From NCBI RefSeq assembly GCF_001661345.1, contig NW_017962916.1, forward strand, positions 976,461 to 1,040,460: 64,000 nucleotides of DNA. The letters are read 5' to 3'. A model generated the notes under the pieces. That model had not been told where the DNA came from. It was given only the letters and a program-made list of their open reading frames with translations, and did not search any database. The stretch is from Ascoidea rubescens DSM 1968 (Eukaryota; Ascomycota; Saccharomycetes; Ascoideales; Ascoideaceae). The translations under genes were made by a program, and so were the position numbers. Positions 1-8,287 of this stretch are shown one piece after another; the stretch's first letter is position 1, and each line of letters begins with the position of its first letter.

Positions 1-2
1 TT

Positions 3-839
3 GTTTTACAACTATTAGCAGAAAATGTTGCTCAAGCCATTTACTTGATGGTTGGTTTAGTTTTTATTGATGACGATGGATTTTCTGTTTTCCCATTATC
101 TCCAGTTGAAGTTTTATGGATTATTGTTGTTACCTCATGTTTTCCAGCTATGGGTTTGGGTCTTGAACTTGCTAGACCTGATTCAATGGAAAAACCACCA
201 AAGGATCCCAAAGAAGGTATTTTTACTAGAGAAGTTCTTTGTGATATGATGGTTTATGGTTTATGGATGGCTGTTTGTTGTATGGGTTGTTTTGTTGCCA
301 TTATTTATGGAAAAGGTGGAGGCCAACTTGGTACCCAATGTAACGACTCTTATAACCCTTCATGTAACTATGTTTTCAGAGCAAGATCTGCTTCTTTTGC
401 CAATATGACATGGTGTGCTTTAATTCTTGCTTGGGAAGTCATTGATACCAGAAAATCTTTATTCAAAATGAATCCAGAATCAGAAACTCCCTACACACAA
501 GTGTTTAAAGATTTGTGGAGAAATCAATTTTTATTCTGGTCAGTTATTTTTGGTGTTGTTACAGTTTTCCCATTAGTGTACATTCCAGTTATTAATGAAA
601 AAGTTTTCTTACACAAACCAATTGACTATGAATGGGGTGTTGCAGTTGGATTTTCTATTCTTTTTCTTGGTGGTTCAGAATTATATTTATGGATCAAACG
701 TATTCACTACAGACGTCGTCCAGATGAAGCTCACAACCCAGAATATGATTTGGAAAGAAATTCACCATTTGAGAAATATGCTTCTTTCTCTAGAGCTACA
801 ACTGTTGTTGATGGTAATATGGTTCAATTGATAAAATAA
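3..839 (+). CDS. ENA1: Ena-type sodium/potassium efflux P-type ATPase, C-terminal part
   Basis: This is the last 278 codons of a P-type ATPase of subfamily IID, the plasma-membrane pump that exports Na+, Li+ or K+. The 5' end lies outside the window: the frame is open from base 3 and reads through AENVAQAIYLM, then the conserved SPVEVLWIIVVTSCFPAMGL stretch. This covers the last membrane helices and the short basic cytosolic tail. Several hydrophobic segments are visible, for example around WCALILAWEV, FWSVIFGVV and VAVGFSILFL. The family assignment rests on these recognisable C-terminal blocks. The catalytic DKTGT and P-loop regions are not in view, so ion specificity cannot be judged. The stop is TAA at 837-839. 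Confidence 0.88.
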   Translation, partial: VLQLLAENVAQAIYLMVGLVFIDDDGFSVFPLSPVEVLWIIVVTSCFPAMGLGLELARPDSMEKPPKDPKEGIFTREVLCDMMVYGLWMAVCCMGCFVAIIYGKGGGQLGTQCNDSYNPSCNYVFRARSASFANMTWCALILAWEVIDTRKSLFKMNPESETPYTQVFKDLWRNQFLFWSVIFGVVTVFPLVYIPVINEKVFLHKPIDYEWGVAVGFSILFLGGSELYLWIKRIHYRRRPDEAHNPEYDLERNSPFEKYASFSRATTVVDGNMVQLIK

Positions 840-1201
840 GATACATTTTTTTCAACATTTTTTTTACAATACATTTCTGATTGTTAATCACTATTTTTTA
901 CTTTAATTTTTTGTTACAAAGCACTTTTTTTAGTCTTAGATAATCTAAACTGTGCACATTGTTTTAATAATTCATTTAATGTTTTTATATTTACACTTAA
1001 TATTCTTATACTCTATACTCTATATTCTTTTGAAGTTTATTTTATTTTGATAAATTTTTTAGAATGTTTCAAAAAAATCTCTTGAAGATTAACATAATCC
1101 TAATACATATATTATTATAAATAAACAAATTTTTTAAAAAGATAAATCAAGTAGTCTAAAAAAAATAAATCAAGCGGTTTAAAAAAAATAAATCAAGTGG
1201 T
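840..1201. other. AT-rich intergenic spacer
   Basis: This 362-base spacer lies between two convergent genes. It is strongly AT-rich. Near its right edge (about 1140-1205) a short motif of the form AAATCAAG(C/T)GGTCTAAAAAAAAT recurs three times in tandem, about 27 bases apart. I see no reading frame or RNA gene. Confidence 0.6.
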
Positions 1202-2737
1202 CTAAAAAAAAACAAATAAAAGCACATATACCACCATAAGATTTTTAATTAAACAGCTTATTTGAATTGAAGAGCTGGAATTTGAAAAGAAAACACTGTC
1301 ATAATCAAGTTCTCTGTTTTTTGTAAAAAAGTTTGAGCTGGAGTTTTTGAGAGGATGAGGTTGACCCTCTTGTGATAAAAAGAGGGATTGTTGATTACTA
1401 TCTTTTTGATCGTTATCCTTTTGCTTACTACTGTCAACTAAATATGGACGAGCATTGTATTTTTCAGTGACATGATAGGATGATTCATCTTTAAGAGTTT
1501 CTTTGGGACTTTCTTCAATCAAAATTTCTGGAGAAAATTCATAAGATGTGAAGTTTGTTCTATTTAATGCATTGAGATTGTCCTGATTAGGTTTTAGGTT
1601 CAATTTGACAGGTTGAGAGTTTTCAGAGTTTTCTTGTTTGTTAAAATCTTTGCGAATAGTGTTTTCAAAGCGTTCTATTTCTTTCTGATAAAAATTGGAG
1701 TTTGGAAAAGAATATTCATTTTTACTTTCTAAATTAGAAAAATCATCATTATCACGATAGTCATTACCATTGTCATCAACATTAACATCTTCATTATTAT
1801 GACTATTATTTTCATCATCATTTTGATTGTAATATATATCTGAGGGATAAACAATTTCATAGGTTTCATAATCGTTGTCATCATCATATTGATAATCATA
1901 TACATTATCATACTCTTCGAAATCAAAACTTTCCTGTATTCCTTCAGTGCCAGATGATATAGGATATTCTTCTAATGGATATTGGGAATAATCAGAATCA
2001 GAATCAAAACGTTTCTCGTGCCTTATTAAGCCGGATAAATCGAAATCAGGTTTTTTGTTAATTAATTTAGTAGTTTTATCTGTTATTTTGGAAAAAGAAC
2101 CATTTTTGATACTTATTGTTTGATTTTTCATTTTTGCAATTTTCCTAGAACCAAGATTCTTAAAATTTGATTCAATAGAAGTTTTCTTATTTAGATAGTA
2201 ACCAGATTCATTTGGCTCTTTATTTTCTAAATTTCTTTTATTTATTCTTTCAAACTTACTTGAAATCACAGCTAAATCCTCCCAAGAAAGAATTGACAAT
2301 CCATTATCATCAGGAAAATCTGATGGAGTTTCGGATAATATTTTTTCTGTATAAACTGGTGGAGTTTTCGAATCAGTTTGAATTGGACTCTGTTCCACGA
2401 TATTGCTTTGGTTTTGATTTTGATCAATGTTTTGATTTTGATCAATGTTTTGATTTTGATCAATGTTTTGATTTTGATCAATGTTTTGATTTTGATTCAA
2501 ATAGTAACTGTTAATATCTTCAATTAAAACTTGAACCTCATTTTTCAATTCATTATTGTTCGTTATTAGGTTTGAAGCAACCTCATTAGACAAAATTGAA
2601 GATCTTAAATCTAAAACATCGGGAACCTGGCTTGTAGCTAAATCAGCTTGAGCTAGTTCTGGCAAAACAGGAAACGAAAAAGAGAATTTAAGATAAAATA
2701 AAAATATTTTGAATAGCATTTGATTTTGAATAGCCAT
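1202..2737 (-). CDS. Unassigned Asp/Asn/Ser-rich protein with signal peptide and hydrophobic tail
   Basis: The predicted protein has 511 residues and I do not recognise its family. It starts at an ATG. Residues 8-30 are hydrophobic and end in an AQA-like cleavage site, which looks like a signal peptide. The last 12 residues (LMVVYVLLFVFF) form a hydrophobic tail behind a Ser/Asn-rich stretch, the usual shape of a GPI-attachment signal. The middle is low complexity: a tandem NQNIDQ repeat near residues 83-110, an acidic Asp/Tyr run near 270-310, and many Ser/Asn. Dibasic KR sites that Kex2 could cut are present. My inference is a cell-wall or plasma-membrane GPI protein. The start and frame are well supported, the function is not. 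Confidence 0.65.
   Translation of the reverse strand: MAIQNQMLFKIFLFYLKFSFSFPVLPELAQADLATSQVPDVLDLRSSILSNEVASNLITNNNELKNEVQVLIEDINSYYLNQNQNIDQNQNIDQNQNIDQNQNIDQNQNQSNIVEQSPIQTDSKTPPVYTEKILSETPSDFPDDNGLSILSWEDLAVISSKFERINKRNLENKEPNESGYYLNKKTSIESNFKNLGSRKIAKMKNQTISIKNGSFSKITDKTTKLINKKPDFDLSGLIRHEKRFDSDSDYSQYPLEEYPISSGTEGIQESFDFEEYDNVYDYQYDDDNDYETYEIVYPSDIYYNQNDDENNSHNNEDVNVDDNGNDYRDNDDFSNLESKNEYSFPNSNFYQKEIERFENTIRKDFNKQENSENSQPVKLNLKPNQDNLNALNRTNFTSYEFSPEILIEESPKETLKDESSYHVTEKYNARPYLVDSSKQKDNDQKDSNQQSLFLSQEGQPHPLKNSSSNFFTKNRELDYDSVFFSNSSSSIQISCLIKNLMVVYVLLFVFF
2411..2499. repeat. 18-bp coding minisatellite, about 5 copies
   Basis: The unit GTTTTGATTTTGATCAAT is repeated almost without change about five times inside the unassigned secreted-protein gene. 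On the minus strand it encodes repeated NQNIDQ. The 18-base unit keeps the reading frame, so the copy number can change without breaking the gene. Confidence 0.9.
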
Positions 2738-3007
2738 AGTATAAATTATTTATTGATTATGTTTAGCAAATATCAGTGTGTGTTAGAATAGCCAGGCTAA
2801 TTGGAAAAGCATATGTTGAGATTTGAACAAATAATAGTTGTTACCGATATCAAATCTATATAATTAAAGCTCAAAACAAAGATTGAAAGTACCAAAAGTA
2901 CCAAAAGCACAAAACTACCGATTTCCTAATTGGGATTATATAAACCCAAGCCAAAGGATATAACGTTAATATGCATATTGACTGCATGGACCCACTGTGC
3001 CGGATTT

Positions 3008-4002
3008 TTATTTTTCAAGCTTCTGAAGGATTTTTTGAGCAATTTCAACATAAAAAGCAGCAGAGGGAGAGTCTGGATCAGAAATAACAATTGGTTTGCC
3101 CAAATCTGACTGGCGACAGATTTTCTCGTTGATGGGAATAGAACCTAGAATATCCAACTGCTGCTTCTCAGCTTCTCTTTTGACGCCATCGTTGCCGAAA
3201 ATATGAGATTCATGATTGCAGTTTGGGCAGACATAAAAACTCATGTTTTGGACCAATCCCAAGATTGGAATATTGACCTTGTTGAACATTGTGATTCCTT
3301 TTATGGCATCAATTAGAGCTATATCTTGAGGAGTCGAGACAATAACTGCTCCATTCACCTTGACCTGCTGACTTATTGTTAGTTGGGTATCACCAGTGCC
3401 TGGGGGCATGTCTATCACTAGAATATCTATGTTATTCCATTCTACCTCAAATAGAAGTTGTTGTAATGCCTTTATCACCATCATTCCTCTCCAGACGACT
3501 GCAGATTTCTCGCTGGGAATAAGATAACCCATTGACATTGTTTGTAAGCCATAATTTGTTAGAGGCAATAGCTTGCCAGAATCTGATATTCGAGGTTCTC
3601 CTGAGAGATTGAATAGTTTAGGTACTGAGGGGCCAAATAAATCAGCATCTAACAAACCAACATTTTTCCCCAATTTTTGTAGAGATAAAGCAATGTTCGA
3701 AGAAACCGTCGATTTTCCTACACCACCTTTGGCAGAAGAAATAAGTATTACTTTTTTTACATGAGGAATGTGTTGTCTTACTGGCAAACCTCTTGACATT
3801 CGAGGAATTTTTGGCGACTTTTTGGGCAAACCCTATTTGGTGTTAGCTACTTAAGTCACTGAGGATTTTGATAAAGTGCACATAAAATAGAACGTAAAAT
3901 CAAACATACTAAGGGGTTCTCATGATTAAATATAGATGATCTGCTAAAAAATCTTTTTAAGTAAAATATGGCAGGCTCTTTAATGTAGAATCTTGCAATC
4001 AT
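3008..4002 (-). CDS. IND1: Ind1/NUBPL-type mitochondrial Fe-S P-loop protein (two exons)
   Basis: This Mrp/NBP35-family P-loop ATPase delivers Fe-S clusters to respiratory complex I in the mitochondrial matrix. I read it as two exons on the minus strand: exon 1 4002..3910 (31 codons) and exon 2 3832..3008, about 305 residues in all. Exon 1 gives MIARFYIKEPAIFYLKRF and onward, a basic amphipathic presequence, and ends in HENPL; exon 2 continues GLPKK in the same phase. The HENPLGLP junction fits Ind1 proteins. The P-loop KGGVGKST is near residues 66-73, and the paired cysteines of the CPNC motif are at about 233 and 236. The intron (3833-3909) has a GTATGT donor and an AGCTAAC branch site. The gene diverges from MSS1 across 169 bases. 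Complex I loss and Ind1 loss go together in yeasts, so its presence is informative. Confidence 0.9.
3833..3909 (-). other. IND1 intron
   Basis: This is a 77-base spliceosomal intron. On the minus strand it begins GTATGT and ends TAG, and an AGCTAAC branch-like site (3842-3848) lies very close to the acceptor. Removing it joins the presequence exon to the catalytic exon with no change of frame. The short branch-to-acceptor distance is unlike the usual S. cerevisiae spacing. Confidence 0.82.
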
Positions 4003-4171
4003 TTTCTCTGGTTTCGATATTTTGAAGTCTGAAGGAAAAAGAATTTTGCTTTTGATCAAATCTAAAACAGTTGAATGACAATAAGGTTAGTGAAAATCTA
4101 ATCTAATTTAATTTTTTAGTGGAAATGATTTTTCTTAAATAACCTATCTTACCGAATTTCTTCAGGAGATA
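4003..4171. promoter_or_regulatory. Shared promoter between IND1 and MSS1
   Basis: Only 169 bases separate the start codons of two divergent genes for mitochondrial proteins. The interval must hold both promoters. It is AT-rich and I see no clear named transcription-factor site. Confidence 0.55.
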
Positions 4172-5683
4172 ATGTTTAAAAATACTACAATAAATAGAAA
4201 AATTACTTTGTTATCTACTATATCCAAGAGGTTTTTCTCTATTCCTACAATTTTTGCTTTATCAACAAAACAGGGGAAATCTGCCATTGGAATCATAAGA
4301 ATATCTGGACCCGAATCCAGTTATATTCTACAAGAATTAACATTAAATAAATACTCACTACCTAAACCAAGAGTTGCAGTGATTCAAAAAATCTATTCAC
4401 CAAAGACCAAAAGCATTATAGATGAAGCAGTTGTAATATCATTTAAGGGTCCAAAATCCTTTACTGGTGAAGACTTAATCGAACTTCATTTACATGGTGG
4501 AATCTCAATAATTAATGCAGTGTTATCATCAATTAAGTCATTGAATAATAATAAGAATAAAAATATTAGATATGCAGTTAATGGTGAATTCTCTAAAAGA
4601 GCATTTATGAATGGGAAATTTGATTTAACAGAAATTGAGGGAATTCGCGATATAATTGAAGCAGAAACAGAATCTCAAAGAATTGCAGCAATGAATTCAA
4701 TGAAAGGTGATAATAAGAGAGTATTCAATCAATGGAGAACAAATATTTTAAATAATATAGCAAAATTAACTGCCTTACTAGATTTTGGTGAAGATTATCT
4801 TAGCGAAGAAACAGATAAGATTTTGAATCAAGTAAATGATAATATTCAAAAAACTAAACATGAAATTGAAGAATATCTTAGAAGAGGTGAAAGATCTGAA
4901 ATATTATTAAAAGGGTTCAAGCTAACCTTATTGGGACCACCAAATGTTGGCAAATCATCATTATTAAATCAGTTGGCAAATAATGAAGTTGCTATTGTTA
5001 GCGATATTGCAGGAACTACGAGAGACATTGTTAATGTGCCATTAGATATTGGGGGCTATAAAGTTGTGCTCGGCGATACAGCAGGCATAAGATCATTGAA
5101 TAATACTAAAGATATAGTCGAGCATGAAGGAATTAAAAGAGCTAAATTTAACGCACTAAATAGCGATTTAACGTTATTAATATTATCAACTGACGAATTT
5201 GAGAAGGAGTTAAGAGACGAGCAAATAATCGAACAAATAAGAGAACTCAAGAACAAAGATAAAAAGATGTTAATTATACTAAATAAGATCGACTTAGTTA
5301 AAGATAAAAAAAAACTTGAAGACATAATTGAAAAAATTGCACTGAGTTTGAATATAACCAAGGAGGCATTGAATCTAATATCATGCAATAATAAGATTGG
5401 CATCGATGAGTTGATGGATGTGTTAATCAAGAACTTTAAGCAAATTTCATTAACAGAAGAGATTGAACCATTAGGGTTGTCAGAAAGATGTCAAGACATA
5501 ATTAAAAATGATATCCTATTTGGAATGGATGAATTCGAGAATTTTGTTGAATTAGAAGATGTAGTATTGGCAACAGAAAGTTTGAAACAATCAGTTGAAG
5601 GAATTGGCAAAATTACAGGCACTGCAATTGGAATTGAGGAAGTTCTTGATGTTGTTTTTTCCAGTTTTTGCATTGGGAAGTGA
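4172..5683 (+). CDS. MSS1: Mitochondrial tRNA-modifying GTPase Mss1 (MnmE/TrmE)
   Basis: With Mto1, this GTPase installs the carboxymethylaminomethyl group on U34 of mitochondrial tRNAs. The 503-residue protein starts with a basic presequence (ITLLSTISKRFFS). It continues with the TrmE N-terminal formyl-THF-binding domain, with GEDLIELHLHGG at about 99-110 and the helical block GEFSKRAFMNGKFDLTEIEG. The G domain has GPPNVGKSS (255-263), GTTRD (281-285), DTAG (302-305) and NKID (about 371-374). It ends in CIGK, the C-terminal cysteine motif that is invariant in this family. Length and motif order are as expected. It is divergent from IND1. Confidence 0.96.
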   Translation: MFKNTTINRKITLLSTISKRFFSIPTIFALSTKQGKSAIGIIRISGPESSYILQELTLNKYSLPKPRVAVIQKIYSPKTKSIIDEAVVISFKGPKSFTGEDLIELHLHGGISIINAVLSSIKSLNNNKNKNIRYAVNGEFSKRAFMNGKFDLTEIEGIRDIIEAETESQRIAAMNSMKGDNKRVFNQWRTNILNNIAKLTALLDFGEDYLSEETDKILNQVNDNIQKTKHEIEEYLRRGERSEILLKGFKLTLLGPPNVGKSSLLNQLANNEVAIVSDIAGTTRDIVNVPLDIGGYKVVLGDTAGIRSLNNTKDIVEHEGIKRAKFNALNSDLTLLILSTDEFEKELRDEQIIEQIRELKNKDKKMLIILNKIDLVKDKKKLEDIIEKIALSLNITKEALNLISCNNKIGIDELMDVLIKNFKQISLTEEIEPLGLSERCQDIIKNDILFGMDEFENFVELEDVVLATESLKQSVEGIGKITGTAIGIEEVLDVVFSSFCIGK

Positions 5684-5762
5684 TTCTTAAGCTACCCATG
5701 TATTATAAGTACTTTAAATATTAATAGATTACAATATTTTCACGAAAGGCATTAATCAGCTA

Positions 5763-6125
5763 TTATATAGAATTTTGTTTTCGAATTCTTCTAGATTTGA
5801 CCTGTAATTCCTTTGACCATTCATCCATTTCCTTTGCGATCCGCTCCAAATGATTTACTTGGTTCTCCAATACGTTTAATTTAGTCAAAGTATTTGTCAA
5901 ATCCTCGTTGATTTGGGTGATTTGTTTGCTCTCATTTAGTATAAGATCTAATTTTCTCTCCAATTTCATTAGATTTAGTGTCTTTTGGGTGTTCAACTGC
6001 TGGATCAAATTCAAGTCAATTAATGAGATATCGGTGTCATTTTCTATGATTCTTGTTATATTTGTTATGGAATCCTTTATTAATTCCTGCGAGGAGTCCT
6101 TAGTGGGCAATTTTTTTGAAGGCAT
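5763..6125 (-). CDS. BLI1: Small coiled-coil protein, BLOC-1 subunit 2/Bli1-like
   Basis: The predicted protein has 120 residues and is almost entirely helical. The C-terminal half has a heptad-rich segment LNVLENQVNHLERIAKEMDE that resembles the C-terminal helix of yeast Bli1 and of BLOC1S2, subunits of the endosomal BLOC-1 complex, which helps to switch off the Rab5 Vps21. The start is an ATG (MPSKKLPT). The gene diverges from MAK3 across 284 bases. The assignment rests on one coiled-coil block recalled from memory and could be wrong, since short coiled coils look alike. That the frame is coding is more secure. Confidence 0.55.
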   Translation of the reverse strand: MPSKKLPTKDSSQELIKDSITNITRIIENDTDISLIDLNLIQQLNTQKTLNLMKLERKLDLILNESKQITQINEDLTNTLTKLNVLENQVNHLERIAKEMDEWSKELQVKSRRIRKQNSI

Positions 6126-6409
6126 TTTGATATGTGATCAGTGTCTCGTCTCTTTCATTATCTCCTGATAAAGCAAACAAATATACTGTTGGCTTGGGCT
6201 GTTGAAACTCCTTTCAGTTACAAATCAGAGATGAAAACAAAAGGTGTTCGATTCCGGGGAAATGTACCGGAAAGAGCTGCCAGAAAATCACGAGCAAAAC
6301 GCCGTTTTTCAGCGAAAGCAAAAGCTGAAAGGAAATGGTGTAGTGAATGGTAACAAATAGCAGATAAAGAGGTGGTAAAGAGATAGATTTGGCTGGAAAT
6401 CTGAGCAAA

Positions 6410-6982
6410 ATGTTGGATATCAAGTATTCTCAGTTGGAATCCAAAAACAAAGAGGATTTTTTAGACATTCAAAAGTTGGTTAATGCAAATTTATCAGAAC
6501 CATATTCAGTTTATGTTTATTTGTTTTTTTTGACAATATGGCCCAAATTGTGTTTTTTGGCAAAGTATTACGATGAGAAAAGTGGAAAAGAGGAATTGAT
6601 TGGAGCCATTATATGTAAATTGGAGCCCCACAGAAACGCTCGAATGAGAGGGTATATTGGAATGGTTGCAGTTGAACCCAAGTACAGAGGAAATGGTATT
6701 GCTAAAAAATTAATTTTAAAATCAATTGAGAAAATGGTCCAAGAAGGAGCAGATGAGATCATGTTAGAAACCGAGGTTGTCAATAAAGCAGCTATATCTT
6801 TGTATGAAAATATGGGATTTATAAGGACTAAACGATTATATCGATATTATTTAAATCAGCATGACGCGTTTAGGTTACTATTACCAATAACAGAGAGAAG
6901 CCATGTTAGATCTGGTTACTTGAATGCTATAGGTGAAGGAAACAGTGTAAATGGCGTAGGTAATACAGATACAGTGATATAG
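6410..6982 (+). CDS. MAK3: N-terminal acetyltransferase Mak3 (Naa30), NatC catalytic subunit
   Basis: This is the catalytic subunit of NatC, which acetylates the N-terminal Met of Met-Ile/Leu/Phe/Trp-type proteins co-translationally. The 190-residue product starts at the ATG of MLDIKYSQLES; the frame is open a few codons further upstream, but only with TTG. Motifs include LSEPYSVYVY, HRNARMRGYIGM, the acetyl-CoA loop YRGNGIAKKL near residues 92-101, EIMLETEV and LYENMGFIR, followed by LYRYYLNQHDAFRLLLP. All agree closely with S. cerevisiae Mak3. In S. cerevisiae MAK3 lies close to ATG11, which is also present in this window. Confidence 0.96.
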   Translation: MLDIKYSQLESKNKEDFLDIQKLVNANLSEPYSVYVYLFFLTIWPKLCFLAKYYDEKSGKEELIGAIICKLEPHRNARMRGYIGMVAVEPKYRGNGIAKKLILKSIEKMVQEGADEIMLETEVVNKAAISLYENMGFIRTKRLYRYYLNQHDAFRLLLPITERSHVRSGYLNAIGEGNSVNGVGNTDTVI

Positions 6983-7024
6983 TTTAGCATTTTAAGGTTT
7001 TGAGCATTTAAATTTCTAGATTAA

Positions 7025-7157
7025 TAGTTTTTCGGTTTTTCAGTTTTTCAGTTTTTCAGTTTGACACATTTTCAATTTTCAATTTTTCAATTTTTTAGAT
7101 ATATTAAAACTATATAATGACTATGATTATTTAATGATTATTTAATGATTATTTAAT
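7025..7157. repeat. Two short tandem repeats 3' of MAK3 and POL30
   Basis: Between the convergent ends of MAK3 and POL30 there are two simple tandem tracts: a GTTTTTCA-type repeat near 7030-7062 and an 11-base unit containing AATGATTATTT repeated three to four times near 7115-7157. No function is evident. Confidence 0.7.
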
Positions 7158-7931
7158 TTATTCGTCCTCAAATTTGGGAGCCAAATAGAAACGCAAGTAA
7201 CCACTTTGCAATTTATATTCAAATAAAGCAGGAGTCCTGTTTGATATTTTGATAACAATTTGATTTGACAATGAAGTACCTTTGACAATATCAGCTATAT
7301 ATTTTAAACCAAAAGTTGAATTGACAGCATTATTTAATTTGACAGTGATACTTTGTTCAGGTTTGTCTATATCAGTACGAGGTTTTAAGATAACACTGCC
7401 ATTACCTGTTTCACCTTCAGCCATAAATTTAATACTGTCTTTTGTTATTAAGATTTGTAGGGATTCTGATAAAGTACTTAAATCTCTGCAAATTTTTTGA
7501 AAATCAATTGAAGGCATTTTGATGACTGAATCATAGTCCATATCGTCAATTTTCAAAAATTCATTATCAATTTCCATCAATTTTAATGAGTATTCTGAAA
7601 TTCGATCACTGTTTTTATCTTCGAATACTAATGTAACACTATCGGGAGAATCTTCAGCTATTAAAGTTAGATAATCGTCGTTACCACCACAACGAATGAT
7701 CTTAGCAAAGGATTTCAAATCAACACCCAAAGTGATGTTTCTGTCGCATCTGTAGTCTGAAAAGACCTCGTTACCAATCAACAAAGAAACCAACAAAACA
7801 CGAGAGTCGTCGACAGCCTGGACAGTGATTCCATGTTCTGAACAAACAAAGTTACACAATTGAACCGAATCCTTTATGGACTCTACGACTTTTTTTAAGA
7901 GAGAGGCTTCTTCGAATTTACCTTCAAGCAT
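7158..7931 (-). CDS. POL30: PCNA, DNA polymerase sliding clamp
   Basis: This is the homotrimeric sliding clamp that tethers replicative polymerases and recruits repair and chromatin factors. The 257-residue product is close to the usual 258. It begins MLEGKFEEASLLKKVVESIK, shows CDRNITLGVDLKSFAKI and the interdomain connector region, and ends LRFYLAPKFEDE. The ATG is unambiguous. Two ACGCGT MluI cell-cycle boxes lie 126-171 bases upstream, the same type of element that drives G1/S expression of this gene in other yeasts. The coding sequence has no in-frame CTG codon. Confidence 0.98.
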   Translation of the reverse strand: MLEGKFEEASLLKKVVESIKDSVQLCNFVCSEHGITVQAVDDSRVLLVSLLIGNEVFSDYRCDRNITLGVDLKSFAKIIRCGGNDDYLTLIAEDSPDSVTLVFEDKNSDRISEYSLKLMEIDNEFLKIDDMDYDSVIKMPSIDFQKICRDLSTLSESLQILITKDSIKFMAEGETGNGSVILKPRTDIDKPEQSITVKLNNAVNSTFGLKYIADIVKGTSLSNQIVIKISNRTPALFEYKLQSGYLRFYLAPKFEDE

Positions 7932-8056
7932 TGTTATTTAGATTTAATATAATAAGAGGAGAATAGAATGGATAGAGTGAGAAACAGAGAACATTGAAAA
8001 AACGCCATTTGAAATCTGGCACCTGCTTTGTATTTAAGACTTTGGTTTTGATCCAG

Positions 8057-8062
8057 ACGCGT
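8057..8062. promoter_or_regulatory. MluI cell-cycle box (MCB), proximal to POL30
   Basis: ACGCGT, 126 bases upstream of the POL30 ATG. It is the binding site of the MBF (Mbp1/Swi6) G1/S factor in yeasts. It lies in the divergent promoter shared with the RXT2-like gene. Confidence 0.8.
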
Positions 8063-8096
8063 TTTCAAAAAAAAGTCTGGTGAAAAAAGCACCTTG

Positions 8097-8102
8097 ACGC
8101 GT
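8097..8102. promoter_or_regulatory. MluI cell-cycle box (MCB), distal to POL30
   Basis: A second ACGCGT, exactly 40 bases from the first and in the same GACGCGTT context. Paired MCBs are typical of replication genes. A CACGTG E-box follows at 8124-8129. Confidence 0.8.
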
Positions 8103-8123
8103 TGATCAGTACACATGTAAGCA

Positions 8124-8129
8124 CACGTG
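8124..8129. promoter_or_regulatory. CACGTG E-box in the POL30/RXT2 divergent promoter
   Basis: A palindromic CACGTG, the core site for Cbf1/Pho4-type bHLH factors, sits about 160 bases upstream of the RXT2-like start codon and just beyond the MCB pair. The motif is short, so its use is an inference from position only. Confidence 0.4.
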
Positions 8130-8287
8130 TGATTATATAATCCACACGTTATTTTTTTGCTTTTTACTTTCTTGCTTTTTGGTAGGAACGTTACTTGGTG
8201 GAGGTGATCAGTTGCAGTGGTTCTATCTTTCCACGCTTGATCCAACCATCTTCAGATATTTCAGTGCAAGAGAGCAGCACAGCAGCA

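Noticed and set aside
6141-6353. 70-codon Arg/Lys-rich plus-strand frame before MAK3
   Set aside because: It occupies the divergent BLI1/MAK3 promoter and has no recognisable domain; a chance frame is more likely than an arginine-rich peptide gene.
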